Below, one piece after another: positions 11,893 to 24,533 of a DNA stretch of 64,000 nt (position 1 is its first letter; every line of letters starts with the position of its first letter). A program made the position numbers and the translations under genes. Where the stretch lies: NCBI GenBank assembly GCA_947646735.1, contig CANTFK010000173.1, forward strand, positions 62,001 to 126,000, in the 5' to 3' direction. The DNA comes from Peronospora farinosa. Lineage: Eukaryota > Oomycota > Peronosporomycetes > Peronosporales > Peronosporaceae. The notes under the pieces were generated by a model. It saw nothing but the letters and a program-made list of their open reading frames with translations. It was not told the DNA's origin and ran no database searches.

Positions 11893-13633
11893 TGTAGCGG
11901 AGCTGCACAGCTCTTTAGCCAGAGTAAGACTTTCGGCTGGAATCCTCTCAGCTCTAGAGAACTAAATAAATTTACGGCTAAGAGCCACTTAGTTCTTAGA
12001 AACTAATTAAACGACTTAAAATGTCACCCTGTTCTAAGGAAGTAGGAGAGACTTTTAGTCAGTCGAGCAATAAGCTTAAGGTTCAGAGAACCAACGCACA
12101 GAGTGCAAGAACAAGCTAGAAGCTTAAGGTTCAGAGAACCAACGCACGAAGTGCACAAGAGAACAAGTCAGAACGACTTGCGATCGTAAACTCAAAAGGA
12201 TAACTGATTTAATTTATGCATTAAGATTTTATGAATAGTCCTACTCTAAGTACCCTACACTGGATAAATTACTAAAACAGTAATTATAATATGAAGACTT
12301 CGTTTTTGGACGATGTGTTGTGGTGAAGCCGATTGAAAAATTTTGGATCACATACATGAAATGGATCGATCTTATGGGATTTTACTTGTATATACTATGG
12401 GCGCGATCAAGTTATTTTGATCGATCAATTGATCGTCGGGATTACCTGGTTGTACTATGGGATCGATCTGATTTTATCAGGTCGATCAATCAATCGCCTA
12501 GGATCGTAACAGCCCAAGTGAAGATTACGACTACATGTCGACCTTTTATGCTCGATAAGGATTGATCGGGATCGCGATTGAGGCAATTGGCATGGATAAA
12601 ATTTCGATCAGATCAACATGGATATTTTTGCGATCAGATCAACAAGCAGCCAATGCGATCACGATCGACGATCGACGAATGCGATCACGATCGACGAATG
12701 CGATCACGATCGACGAGTGCAATCACGATCGACGTATTCTATCATGATCGACATCGTAGCCAAGAGTGAGATCGCCGCTATATTAGAGTGGGCCACATAT
12801 CGAGATCTGATTTTTTTCGGAAGGACAACGCGCACAGAAGACTCTAGTATACAAAAGGCAGTATCGTAGCTTTTAGTATTTAATTAATTAGCTTCAGACA
12901 GAGTTTCTTTTACATCTAACTACGCACGCAGACTTCTCTTCCGAATGGGATATATTGGCTCCCCGACGAACAAGAGCTTCTTCCACCAGTACCTACAAGT
13001 AATATCCCTGGATTATTTGGCCAGGGATTACAAGACCTCTCACGAACAAATTTCGCTTGCGATTGGACGCAGTATGACGTAAAGGACAAGGCACAAGATC
13101 GATACGGCTCAAGTGGTCAGAAGCTCAAGTGTGTCAAGTATCTACATTTTGGACAAGGCGATCTCAAGAGAGATCAGAGCAACTCATAAAGAGTGGTTCA
13201 AGTAATTCTTGATCGCGTGAAGATTTCCGCGCGATCGAAACCGCAACCAATCCCAAACACGGTCAAGTTTAGCATCAAATCAAGTCCACCGAGAAGTGTG
13301 CTACCCGCCCTACCGACGGGTACACGAGGTGAGAAAGGAATTGCTATACACGGAAACGGAAAACCCCCTCCGATAAATGGTTGTCCGGGCGCCAGTGGAG
13401 AGTCGGGATCATATCAGAAATTTTTTGTGCCCCGCTCCACCACAGTGTCGTCCAAACATCTGATGTAACTAGTACAGCATTATCGAATATCAAATCCTAA
13501 TCGATAAGATACGGTGCTACCGAATACCGTATCTTTAACGCTCATACTAGATACCCTCTTAAGGAGAAGTATCAAGAATACATTACATGCAATAGAGGAA
13601 ACTTCAATCGTAAACTTTCGGAATGATGTTACA
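11893..13633 (-). repeat. 5' LTR of element E (split by solo LTR)
   Basis: On the minus strand it begins TGTAACATCATTCCG at 13633 and ends near 11893 with GCTACA. A primer-binding-like CGGTAGCACTTGTAG follows, close to that of element D (TGGTAGCACTTCG). Without the nested solo LTR and one TSD copy it is about 610 bp. It contains a 48-bp direct tandem duplication starting at 12073 and 12121. Confidence 0.65.
12319..13444 (+). repeat. Solo LTR, A/B superfamily, 4-bp TSD GTGT
   Basis: It starts TGTGGTGAAGCCG and ends CGCTCCACCACA, flanked by GTGT at 12315-12318 and 13445-13448. It sits inside the 5' LTR of element E, so it is younger than E. An internal array at about 12655-12745 has 19-bp units (GCGATCACGATCGACGAAT) around CGATCG. 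The end of this LTR is closely related to the element B LTRs, sharing GGGCGCCAGTGGAGAGT. Confidence 0.9.
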
Positions 13634-14393
13634 ACCATCGTGTAAACACCGTTATACTTTTGCTTTGCAATCGAGAATACAAGTAGTGTTTTTTAGCTTT
13701 CCACGTATCTTCATTGTTCTATTCACATTTGCAAAGTATTACGGCCGTCATTAAAGCCTTTGTTTTTTTTAAAACTTTGCACTTGGCCTGATGTATTGGA
13801 TAATGCATCGAGCTTTTTTTGGCTTTCCATAAAAAGAATAGCTGCAGCTTGTCAGGTTCATCAGCATTTGCAGTGAACGCGATATAGATTCGCATCTGCA
13901 AATGATGTCAGCGCATACCTGTGTCAGTAAATATCAATTAGCCACCTTTTGATTTACTTACTTTGTTTTTCATGTATTCTATAAAAACTTGCAGAGCAAT
14001 AGTCCTGTCAAATGTCATAGTCCTACGAATGTCCATTTTTCGGAATCCATCCCAGGTAATAATTAAACAGGATATAATTACCGGTTTATTCATGTTGTAA
14101 ATATCACACAGAACGTGCTTAGCAATGAACTCCTTATTACAGGCAAAGCTTTATTTAAATTCTCCAAGTCCACCGAATTACTCATACCGTAAATGCGAAA
14201 ATCGCATTACTTGTGGCGTTTTTGATTTTTTCGAAGCCACGTGTTCGAGAAAGTGGTAGTGTCGTATGAAGTTTAAGATATTGGGCAAGCCGCACGCGCA
14301 GATGAAGTTTCTGGTCGTTTCACTTACACTGCACGCCCCAAAAGGCCAAAGTTTCTTTCAGCATAAAATGCTATACCAGCAGCTGATGCTTTG
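13634..14393. other. Intergenic, no recognised feature
   Basis: AT-rich sequence between element E and the next LTR. It contains poly-T runs next to two similar words (TTTTTTAGCTTTCC, TTTTTTTGGCTTTCC) but no coding frame, RNA gene or element that can be named. Confidence 0.5.
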
Positions 14394-15133
14394 TGTAACG
14401 GGCCGATAGTTACACGATAAAATATACTTAACATGAAGGCCTAAAAGAGTACATGGTACCTTAGACATTCCACTTGGATGAGGCACATTAATGTGACCCA
14501 CCCTTTTGAATGTAATGTCCATTATTGGTTTTCACATTCGACGGAGATGACGACCAGTTGAGACTAGGCGTCATGATGACGTCTCAGACGAACGTCAAGA
14601 GCAAGCATATATATATTATACTCGCAAGTAGGGATACGCTTATAAAGAGACGTGTATCCGATCTTTTATACTTGACCAATCAGTAGATAGATTAAATCTT
14701 ATATAATTAAATTCTATAATATATAAGTCATTCTTGAAATTCCTATCTACCTTTCACTGCGCACGAGAAGCTGGATAAGTTTCGACGTGTCGTAAATGAA
14801 GTACTTGTAAAAATTTCGTTACGCGGTTCGTTTCCCGACCTTCAACCATTGGTGCGACCGCTTAATTGGTCAGCCAAACACCCCGCCACCGCGCACGGAG
14901 GTTAAACGGTTTGACCGCTTCCTCACAAGGCTTAAATGTGTGTACTAAGCGGCACGTGGCAGCTTCTTGCAGTGACCGTCTACACTTAGTAGCACTAGTA
15001 TTCCTCCCGACGACCCGTCTCTCTGAGCGTACGTATAAGTGAGGATAGGCGTCAATATGGTTTGGCCTTAATTTCTCTACATCTTCTATTAATAAAGAGA
15101 GTTGGCTGAGCATTTGGCTCAAAAATTGGTTAA
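14394..15133 (+). repeat. LTR of the TGTAAC superfamily (5' LTR of element C')
   Basis: It starts TGTAACGGGCCGATAGTTACA, with short inverted repeats TGTAAC/GTTACA, and ends TTGGTTAACA. It is clearly homologous to the LTR at 34443-35045: shared ATCAATGTGACCCACCC-type segment, GAGACGYGTATCCGAT, CACTGCGCACGAGAAGCTG. Similarity is only moderate by eye. A candidate primer-binding TGG follows at 15140. Confidence 0.7.
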
Positions 15134-15181
15134 CAAGCCATGGTGGATCTCTTGGTATATTTTTTTTCGCTGCTGATGTCT

Positions 15182-18100
15182 AGAAAGCCTTGAAGGACAG
15201 CCCGTTTTATGATGTCCTGTGGAAACACCGTGATGTGTTTTCAGCAGAAGTGCCGAGCCGCCTACCGGCCGATAGGGGAATCAGGCACGAGATTGACCTG
15301 GAGCCTGGCACCAAGTATTGTGTGACTAGGCAATGGCCATTGCCGAAGAAACAAGTCGATTACATCGATGAGTACTTCAACAAGCGAGCCAAGGCGGGAC
15401 ATGTACGTGAGAGCAATTCGCCTCACTGTAGCCCGACCTCTGTGTGCGTAAAGCAACGGGTGGATGGCGCGTGGTTCATGCTTATAATAAGCTGAACACG
15501 GCCACCATTCCGGCTCAATCGCCGATCCCGCGGAAAGACGTTTGTTGAATTCCATGGGAAAGTCAACTATCTTTTCCGCGTTGGATCTGAAGGATGGCTA
15601 CTATCAAGTTTTCATGAGAGATACTGATGTAGCCAAAACGGCAGTAAGCACCCCAAGCGGTATGCTATGGGAGTGGCTTGTGATGTCACAAGGGTTGAAA
15701 AATGCTCCGGCAATATTCAACCGAGTGGTATACGTCGGCATCGTGCCTACGCGCCCCATTACTTTGACGATGTATTCGTGCATAGTAGGGCGGAGGACGG
15801 TCGGAGCACAATAGAGTCTCACAAGCGTCATTTACACGCTGTGTTGCAGACTCTGGGTGACGCCCAATTATACGTTGACTTGCAACGTATAATTTTGCGT
15901 AATAGGGGTCTTCGAGATACATGTACTGGGATGCATCGTAGGTGCATATGGTGTACGAGCAGACCTAGAAAAGGTAAATGCTGTAAAGGAATGGCCAGTC
16001 CCACGACACGTGAAGGATCTGCGCCAATTCCTTGGGCTCGCTAATTACTTGCATAAGTACAGCAAGAATTATGCGGAGCAGACCAAGCCATTGTCTGACC
16101 TTTTGAAAAGGATACAGAATGGACTTGGTCGAAAGAACAAGAAGATGCGTTCACATCAGTGAAGCAATCTCTTGTAGAGGCACCGGTCTTGGCATTTCCA
16201 GACGCGGATAAGCCCTTTAGCGTCGTCTGCGATGCAAGCAATTTTGCAATCAGCAGCGCGCTCATGCAGAAGGATGACAACGGCATTGACCGTGTCATTT
16301 CTTATCAGTCTCGGCTTTTAAGAGCTGCCGATCTGAATTACCCTGTAAATGACAAGGAGCTACTTTCAATTAAGTATGCCCTTGTGGAGTTTCGAGTGCA
16401 CCTCTTGGGCACCGAACCTTTTGTGGTTTATACGGATCACGCATCACTGCGGACCGCTATAAATTCACCGCACCTCTCGCCTAGAATGGCGAGATGGCTA
16501 ACATTCTTCTCTGAATTTAATTTCAAATTTGAATTTAAGCCGGGTAAGTCGAATGCCTTGGCTGACGCGTTATCGCGCAGACCAGACTTCGAGGCAAGAC
16601 ACCAGGATAGTGTGTCTCGTGCGAAAGCACAAGTTAAGTCGTTAAAATTGGCAGCCAAAAAGGCCTACCATGTGACGAGCTCATTGGTCTCCGATATATA
16701 GGAGTGTTACAGTCAGGACGAACATTGTCGCCTGCTGTTGGATCATTTTTGTGGACGAAAGGTTACCCTTCCGTCGCACCTCAAAGCGAAGTTAAATTGC
16801 TTTAGTTACAGTGATGGCCTGTTATGGCATCAGCTGTCACCCTGTGATCCCTTGAGAATCTATGTCCCTCATAACACAGATCTCAAGCTGATGATACTTC
16901 ACGAGTGCCATGATGCGCCATCTAGTGGGCATCTGGGCCGTGAAAAGACATTCTTACGAGTGTCAGAGGAATTTTGGTGGCCCCACCTATATCGGTGGGT
17001 GGCCAACTATATTCGCTCTTGTGAAGAGTGTCAGCGCATTAAGCCTGCACCTTCAAACAGTGCGCCACTGAAGCCACTGCCGATTCCAACCGAATGTTGG
17101 AAGTCGGTCAGTTTGGACTTCATGTTTGGCTTACCGCCTGACCATAAAGGCAGGACGGGGCTCGTCGTCTTTGTAGACAGACTGAGCAAGATGGTGCATT
17201 TGGCACCATGTAGCACCAAGATCTCAGGAAGAGAGGCTGCCCTCTTGTTTCTGGATCACGTGTACCGACTACACGGGATGCCCGAGTCCATAGTATCGGA
17301 CCGGGATCCGCGTTTTACGTCGGGTTTTTGGCGACATGTGTTTGAGCTGCTGGGTAGCAAGCTCCACATGTCAACCGCTGATCATCCCCAGACCGATGGC
17401 CAAACAGAACGGTCCAATCGAGTCGTGGCGGATGTGTTGCGTACAATAGCGACTCCTAAAGAATGGAGCAAGCAATTGCCATTCGTGGAGTTCGCTATTA
17501 ATAACAGTGTTCACGCCAGTACGGGTGAAACACCGTTTTACATTAACGGACTGCGTCATCCTCGAACGCCAGTCTCGTTTGTACGCAGCCCGAGTCTTAG
17601 TGGGGGAGAGCCCCTCACTTCGCTCGGTGCGAATGCCAAAAAGGGTCACAATCTGCCCTTGACACTGCTAGTTTAGCAGTGGTCACGACACCTATAGGTG
17701 TTACAAAGGAGACACGGCAAGATTTGCCAGTGCTCCTTGACGATGACACCATAGTGTTATTAACAGCGTCGACCCATGAACGACCTCTTGGCAGCGTCAT
17801 CGGCGAGCTGGATGCTAAAAGCGTGAGCGAAGCTCAGCACTTTGTGGATGAGCGATTAGCCATCACACGTAAAGTCCGTGACGCGATGGCAAGCGCACAG
17901 GATAAGCAAAAACAATATGCGGACCAGCATGGTCGCAAAAACAATGAACACTTTAGTGTGGGGGACAAAGTGCTATTAAGTACTGCTACCCTACCTAGAC
18001 ATGCAATTTCTGTACTACCTGGTGGTACTACTAAGCTATTGCGCCGATTCATTGGGCCATTTACGGTGTTGGAGATTGTTGGAGACCTAAATTTTAGGCT

Positions 18101-18721
18101 CATTCTCCCACCGTATATGAAGACGCACCCCGTATTGTACGTGGGTCGTCTGAAACAGTATGTGGATCCAGAAGAGATCACATATCCACATCGGTCTAAA
18201 GAGACCGATGATGACGTCGACTGTGAGTCGAGCGTCTTTACCGATCAGGCGACGGGGAAGGTGAACGATTTCGGGACGGTACGAGACCGATGACAGAGGA
18301 CTCGGTGATCGAGGAGGACTCTGCGTTGGAAGCGGGTATCTTATTACCTGTTGCTCATGAATGTCCAAACGAAGTTTCAGGCGGTCATTTAACTGACGAT
18401 CCTTCGTCCCCACATCTCGTAAATTCGAAGTTAGTCGCGAGACTTGACTCGAGAGATCCGCCACCTTTTTCTTTAGCGTAGCGATCTCCATTTGCGACTG
18501 AATAACAATAGGATAGGCAGTTGCAAATAGTTGGGCGTAATCGCCACTCCTATCGGGCTCCACATGTGCTGGTGAATGCGAGTGGAAATACACGCTTCCA
18601 TGTTGGAAGGTTGGTGGCCCACCGCCATGTGAAGCAAAAGCTTCGGATCCTTGTCCAGTGGAAGGGATACCCGAATGGCTTTGACTTTTGGAATCCTGTT
18701 GACGCGTCGACGTGCCTGTGA
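15182..18721 (+). pseudogene. Element C' pol: RT, RNase H, integrase, chromodomain
   Basis: RT begins only about 50 bp after the LTR, so gag and protease are missing. Landmarks: GIRHEIDLEPGTKYCVTRQ (15280), STIFSALDLKDGYYQVFMR (15560), YFDDVFVHSRAEDGRS (15750), RNase H PFSVVCDASNFAISSALM (16210) and YTDHASLRTA (16430), and integrase HDAPSSGHLGREK with CEECQR (16910-17040). Then come the DDE residues in SLDFMFGLPPD, SDRDPRFTSGFW and PQTDGQTERSNR (17110-17420). The C-terminal region (GDKVLLSTATLPRHAI, IGPFTVLEIVGDLNFRL) leads to a chromodomain at 18590-18700 (RILVQWKGYPNGFDFWNPV). Frame breaks lie near 15495, 15815, 16155, 16700, 17676 and 18293. The integrase stretch 16738-17676 is open and the best preserved. 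Confidence 0.85.
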
Positions 18722-19693
18722 TGGCGGCTCTTAATGATCACAATCACCAGCTGCACTCGCTTAGATAGGTACTGATGGACTAGCAGAGGCAGCGTAATTT
18801 GGCGAAGCGAAATTATGAATTTAGCAACGTGAGATCGCGCATTTTTGATTGAATTTAATTAGGTAAAATGGATGAATTGCGATCCAGCAGAAGAAGTATC
18901 GAGACGTTAAAAATGGGATGTACAACAGTGAATCGTGGTGCTCGCAGTTCTTTGTTAGATCATCTACGACCTAAAACTACGTAACTGCAATCCCCAGTAC
19001 TTTTTGATGCCAATCCGCGTGAGCGCGATCTCTAAGATGGAAAATTAGTATGTTCAAGCATGTGGAACACGGACTGGTGTGAACTACATCACTCTGGAAG
19101 ACTGGACTATGATGGACATGACATATCATGTAAATGGACCAATTCACCTCATCCGGTTAACTGGGAAGATGACAGTAACAAGCCATTATCCGGCGGATCG
19201 ATATCCGATATAAAATGAATATAAGATCCGATCGAGGCAGCAATCTGGATCGCGGTGATATTAGAGTAGATTACATGACAATATCTAATGTTGGCAATGG
19301 ATCCTGGACTACAGATAGGCAGAATCGTAGGTTTTGGTATTTGATTGGTTAACATTAAAGAGGGTTCAATTTACCTCAAAAGGAACACGTGTCAGCTTTT
19401 TTTCGGATTAGATTCGTTAGCCACCCGACGTCTCGAGAAGCTCACCCCCTTCCCCTTCGCAAGTGTACGCCCTGGTTTGTTTGGCCAGGTGCGTCAAGGA
19501 CCCATAAGCTGCGATTGGACGCAGAGGACTAAGAAGTCCAGATACGAGGTCGCGAGACGGCTCAAGTGGTCAGAAGGCAAACGGATCAAGTATCAAGCAA
19601 TTGGACAAGGCGAGATCAAGGGGGATCAGGGCGACTCAAATAGAGCACCACCACGAACAACTGCGATCGTGTGAGATTCCACTCGATTGCCCC
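18722..19693 (+). repeat. 3' flank of element C' and old B-family LTR fragment
   Basis: 18722 to about 19060 is non-coding sequence after the chromodomain. From about 19060-19160 to 19693 the sequence resembles a B-family LTR (GGATCCTGGACTACAGATAGGC, TTGATTGGTTAACA, GGACAAGGCGAGATCAAG), but it is diverged and lacks the LTR 3' end. It abuts LTR1 of element B and probably marks an earlier insertion of the same family. Confidence 0.55.
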
Positions 19694-20673
19694 TGTGAGG
19701 GAGCGCATTAACAAATTTTTGTAAAGTAAACATCGCGATCCAAGTTATGTGGACCACGCATCAAGGTTCGATTGCGATTCATTGTGCAGACAACGCGATC
19801 CGACTTAGAAACGCGATCCGACTTAGAACCGCGATCCAGTTCAGAACCGCGATCTGACTCAGAACCGCGATCCACTTCAGAGCCGCGTTCCGAAGTAGAT
19901 CGCGATACAGTTCCCAAGAGTCACGCATTATGGATCGACCACGATCCCGAACTAATACGCAATCTGATTCAGATCGCGATCCAAGAATAAGGCAAGATCG
20001 CCAGTGGATCGAGATGGCGAAGGTATCTGGAGTGGACCACATATCGAGATCTGATTTTTTTGAAAGGACGGCATGTGGTAATAGAACCTGGACTACAGAT
20101 AGGCAAAATCGTAGGTTTTGATATTTGATTGGTTAACACTAAACAGATTTCAATTTTACTTCTAATACACGTGTCGATTTCTCTATTCCGGGCAGGATAT
20201 TTGGCCTCCCGAAGCCGAGAATATCGACTACAAGTACACCCTGGATTGTTTTGGCCAGGGGAAGGATTTCACAACACAACTCGAATGCGATCGGACTCAG
20301 AAATAACAAGTAAGGGCAAGGCGAAGAAAGTGCAGGACGGATCAAGTGGTCAGAAGGTTCTGCTCATGTGGTCAGAAGATTCAAGCTTCGTCTTATTGGA
20401 CTATTGGGATCTATTGGAGAGATCAACAAACAAATACTCGGTCGATCTTGTGAAGATTTCCACAAGATAACCAAACCCCCAATCCCTAACTAGATTAGGA
20501 TCAACATCGACTCAAGTCTACCGAGAAGAGAGCAACCCGCCCTACCGACGGGTACACAAGGTGAGGAAGGCTTTGCGCACGGAATCGGGGTACCCCCTCC
20601 ATTAGTCGGTCGTCCGGGCGCCAGTGGAGAGTTGAGATCGCATCAGCAATTTTGCGAACTCCACTCCACCACA
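19694..20673 (+). repeat. Element B LTR1 (5' LTR)
   Basis: It starts TGTGAGGGAG and ends CTCCACCACA, 980 bp. It holds an array at 19790-19890 of about six 18-bp units (CGCGATCCGACTTAGAA type). From about 19711 to 20510 it is nearly identical to LTR2. The first 17 bp and the last 150-160 bp are clearly more diverged. AGGATATTTGGCCTCCCGA at 20195 recurs in all A/B-type LTRs. Confidence 0.9.
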
Positions 20674-20674
20674 A

Positions 20675-20692
20675 TGGTGCGCGTGCCCGGAT
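20675..20692 (+). other. Candidate primer-binding site of element B
   Basis: One base after the LTR end the sequence reads TGGTGCGCGTGCCCGGAT. This has the TGG start and position expected of a tRNA 3'-end complement. The primer tRNA cannot be named without the species tRNA set. Confidence 0.55.
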
Positions 20693-20749
20693 CTTCTGGT
20701 GACTCGAGATTTCACCGTGAGTTCCTGAGAGAAGATGTAAAGGTCAAAA

Positions 20750-22659
20750 TTGAACCTGGGATTGAAGCGTCAGTGGCAAAGGGATCACCGCAGACGTGTG
20801 AAGAAAAAAGATCTCCGGATCATCAGCGTTTTGGGAGGGGCGCAGATGAAAAAAATCAAAGAGGAAGATCAAGAGATTGATCTGGAAGAAAAAACTCTAC
20901 CCCCTCTTCAGGTCCCTTCGGGGAACCCTGCGGATCACGTTTCAAAACGCGATCCGCTGGATAAAAATCTTACGGTTAAAACTGAAGGAAATTTATCGAA
21001 AACCATTCCTGCAAAACCTAAGAAGAAAGAGTCGAAGAAATCACAGGCGCGGATGAAGGCACCACGATCACAACTCGACGTTCGGACGAAGAAATCGAAA
21101 GATTGTGGTGCCCAAGGAAAAGAGTCGGCCGATCACGGATCGAAAACCGAAAGATCGACGAAAATGGAAGAATTGGAACGGTGTTTTCACCGGAAAGAGA
21201 TAAAGACTTTGCTATTGAGCAATCCAGTTTTCAAAATTATGAAGCCAAAGCTAATCGGATCACTGCAAGGACCAGTATCAGCTCCAATAGAAAACCGAAT
21301 CAGCTGGAAGCGATCCGTCGGCTTATGGAGTTGCTACAAAATGCTGGATTCAACGCTGGAACTTTTGACTCACAGGTGCTGTTGGAATGGGATCATGATC
21401 GGGAGATTCAAGCAAGGCGATCTCTTTTTTCGAAGCTAGTTCCGCTTACCGGAGAGCGCGATCCGGTGGATCAGGCGATCCAGCCAAGCAGTCCTACTTT
21501 GAAGTTGCTATGAGAAAGTACGAGCAGGATCAAGCTCGCATGATCGCCAGTCGATCCGCGATCCCCACAAACACCCCAAAAGTCTGCATTTCGGATGTGG
21601 ACATGGAATCGGACGGATCGCGCCAATCGCGAACCAATAAGTACGATTTAAATAATTTGAGGCTGGAGGATCTAAGACGGCCACAAGTCGCAAGTGCAGG
21701 CGCTGTACCTAATGGTGGACTTGTCACGCAGCGAATTCGAATGTCTGTGATCGCAGATCTAAAAGAATTTACAGGACGGGACAAGGATGAAGATCGAGCG
21801 AGAAGTTGGGTTAACAAGGCCAAGTCGGCGTTCTTACGCGATCAAGCCCCGGATGATGGAAAATGTCTAGTATTTGGTGATTTACTCACGAGGCCGGCGC
21901 GAAATTGGTATAGCCAGTTAAGTCGATCCACTCGGAACTCTTGGAATTCGTTGCTGGAAACCTTCATGATCTAGTATTGTGGATATGGTATGTCTGTCGG
22001 GAGACAATATTACCATGCGAAGAAGCGATCCGATAAAACGCCATTGGAATATTTGTAGCGGCTGAATGTAGCCGCTATCCGAGCAAAAATTCCCATTCGG
22101 GAAGGATCGCCTTCAATTCGCCGAGAATATGTGGAGCATTTCATTGGTACACTTGATGATCGCGATCTGGCTAAGCAGTTGACGTTGTTACGCCTTGGAG
22201 ACGCCGATGATATGGAAGAAACTCTGCGAACATATCAACGCATGGAGGGAAGACAGTATTCGAGTGCAATGGGGTCAAGCAAATTTCGTCAGCGATCTGC
22301 GTCGGCTTCCACTCCGGCACCCTCGAAACCAACTCGTGCCGTGAGAGCGATTCGTCTGGAAGGCAGTAGCAGTGAGTCAGACTCGGATCTTAGTGGATCA
22401 GACGACGAAAAATGACAGATGCATTATTTGTGTGGCTACAGTACCGGATCGCGTGAAGAAATTCATTGATCAACGTGCTGAATCGGACAATTTTGATCAA
22501 GATCGCGGTCCGGATCGCATGGGGAATCAGAAGGCTTGTGCCCATTGTGGATCGAAGAAACATGATGATCGTGGATGTTGGAAGAGACAAACGTGTCGAA
22601 ACTGTTGTCGTAAGGGACATCCTTCGGACAAGTGTTTTACACCTGTGCTTCCTGCGTAG
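20750..22659 (+). pseudogene. Element B gag
   Basis: A lysine/glutamate-rich N-terminal region at 20750-21200 has no recognised domain. The capsid-like region is at 21720-22240 (VIADLKEFTGRDKDEDRAR, RNWYSQLSRSTRNSW, REYVEHFIGTLDDRDLAKQ). Two tandem CCHC zinc knuckles close it at 22540-22640: CAHCGSKKHDDRGC and CRNCCRKGHPSDKC, both with C-x2-C-x4-H-x4-C spacing. Stops and frame changes occur at 21440, 21515, 21974, 22060 and 22415. The region is extremely rich in GATC (18 sites counted in 21361-21980). Confidence 0.8.
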
Positions 22660-23721
22660 ATGTCCATGAGAATGGAAAGTGTCGGATGGAAGAATTCTAC
22701 AACATGATACGCAAGTGGTATGTTCCAACCAAGCATGCTGGAAGGCTTCCGCCCGAAGGCACAAGAAATGTTAAGCTAGGACGCTCGCCAGGTTGGAATC
22801 TGGTACGAGCAGAGCGTTCTAGGCTCTGCATTAATGCATTTGTGGAAAGAAGATCAACAGATCAAGGTGTTAACACTTGGATCGACCCGACTAATACATG
22901 TGAAGATTCAAAATTTCTGCGTTTAATATCAAGTGTCGTAAGAGTTGACGAATATGCCCGATCGCCTGCTAAAATGGAGCTCGACTTAGCACCAGGCGAA
23001 TCACGGGAATATTGGAAATATCATACCCCAGGAAAATGTTTCAAGCAAGCCAAGGCAACGGGCAAGATCAACAATGAAAAGGCGATTATGTTGTTTGATT
23101 CTGGAGCCGAAGTCTCAATCGTCGACACCACCTTTGCTCGTAAGGTAGGATGTGTCATAGATGAGAGTCAGAGGCAAGAATGTGTTGGGATTGGTGAAAA
23201 CACATACATGACGGACGGTCGTACAAGAATCAAGATCACGCTGAATGGATCGCTAGTCTATTATTTCGATGCTTGGGTAGGAGATCAAGTAGGTCAAGAC
23301 GCGATCTTGGGTATGGATCTCATGGTACCGGCTGGAATACGCCTGGATTTAGCAGATGGAACGCTTTGTTTGCCTGATGAGGTCAGGATACTTCTGAATT
23401 GGACGAAGACCCCCTTATCGGGCTACTATACAAGCGATCACAATTCCAGATCAATATATGGTGATCCCAGTGGGTAAATCGACTGAAGTGAAGATCGGGG
23501 TTTGTCCTCCTAAAGCCAAGATTTGGGTGAGGCGCGATCCGAAGTGGGTACCTACAGTAACTACGGGACCAGGTCAGATCAAGTATCTACAGCTGACTAA
23601 TATCGGCGATCAAGAAGTGATTTTAAGTCATGGACCGCCATTAGGCTGGTGGATGGTCGCTGATATGATATCTCGGTCCCCAGGATATGTCTCGGTGGGA
23701 TCGCGTCGGTATAACGAATAG
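22632..23721 (+). pseudogene. Element B retropepsin
   Basis: MLFDSGAEVSIVD at about 23090 is the aspartic protease active site (DSGA, intact). It is followed by GRTRIKITLNGSLVYYFD and the hydrophobic GQDAILGMDLMVPAGIRLD (about 23290). The domain is open from 22632 to 23477, then a frame change leads to a C-terminal extension (RRDPKWVPTV, SPGYVSVGSRRYNE) also seen in the inverted fragment at 7.5-7.7 kb. This is the best-preserved protease in the window. Confidence 0.8.
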
Positions 23722-24533
23722 CAGACATTAGCGCTCGAAGCGACAGGGAATCGGGAAGAAGAACCACCGGAAGAATATACTGGACCGCTAGTGGATCATC
23801 CTTCATACCCTACGCCGAAGAGAATATTTACACGTTCAAAGGAGGAAGCAGAAATAAGACCACGGAAACGGTGAAACTCGCGTCACGATCCAATGATGAA
23901 CGTAGTACAATAAGTGACGTCGATGATGAAATTGTAGAAGATAAGAGGATCAAGGATGAACATCAACAATCAGCACGTTCGCCGTTTATAATTAATGTGA
24001 TCAAAGGGACGCCAGAAGTAGATCAAGTAAAGGATGCGCCACTCAAGGAAGCACGCAACAACGAGAGCCGCAATTCAAAATTTATTGATCACTATTTGGA
24101 TTTCGTTAATCATGATTATGGAGATCGCAATCCGACAATTATAGATCGCGACTTTGTAGATCACGATCTGGCAATTTTAGATCGCGATCCAGCAATTATT
24201 GATTGTGTAGATCGCGATCCAGCAATTATTGATTGTAATTCTGTGTCACGATCCGGCAATTATAAATCACGATCCAGCAATTTTTGACTGTGTAGATCGC
24301 GATCCAGCAATTATTGATGGTGTAGATCGCGATCTAGCAATCCTCGATTGTGATTCTGCGGATCGCGATTCGGCAATTATCGATTTTGTAGATCGCGATT
24401 CAGCAATAAAAAATCGCGATCCACAATTCCGAAAGCTGGACAATGATTCAGATGTGGAAAACGAGGAAGAAATTTGACGGAAAATAAAGATGTGAAGCTT
24501 GAGAGTCCAACTCATTAGTATGAAAGCGGAGAG
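23722..24533 (+). repeat. Element B protease-RT linker with DRDPAIID peptide array
   Basis: This lies between protease and RT, like the octapeptide array of element A. From about 24120 to 24430 the DNA repeats units of roughly 27-39 bp built on GATCGCGATCC plus AGCAATTATTGATTGT, encoding imperfect VDRDPAIIDC units in a frame that shifts near 24240. The core GCGATCC is also the core of the minisatellite in the B LTR. The upstream part is an acidic low-complexity region without a recognised domain. Confidence 0.65.

Larger units (their letters stand above)
7811..13633 (-). mobile_element. Element E: degenerate Ty3/gypsy element, 3' truncated
   Basis: Reading from right to left: 5' LTR (13633-11893, split by a solo LTR), gag, protease, RT, RNase H, and the beginning of integrase, which stops near 7.81 kb. 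There is no second RNase H and no chromodomain left. The LTR starts TGTAAC, as in elements C' and D, so these three form a superfamily distinct from A/B. Several stops and frameshifts make it inactive. Confidence 0.8.

Noticed and set aside
12655..12745. Regular repeats resembling a CRISPR array
   Set aside because: Direct tandem 19-bp minisatellite units without unique spacers, inside an LTR of a eukaryotic retroelement.
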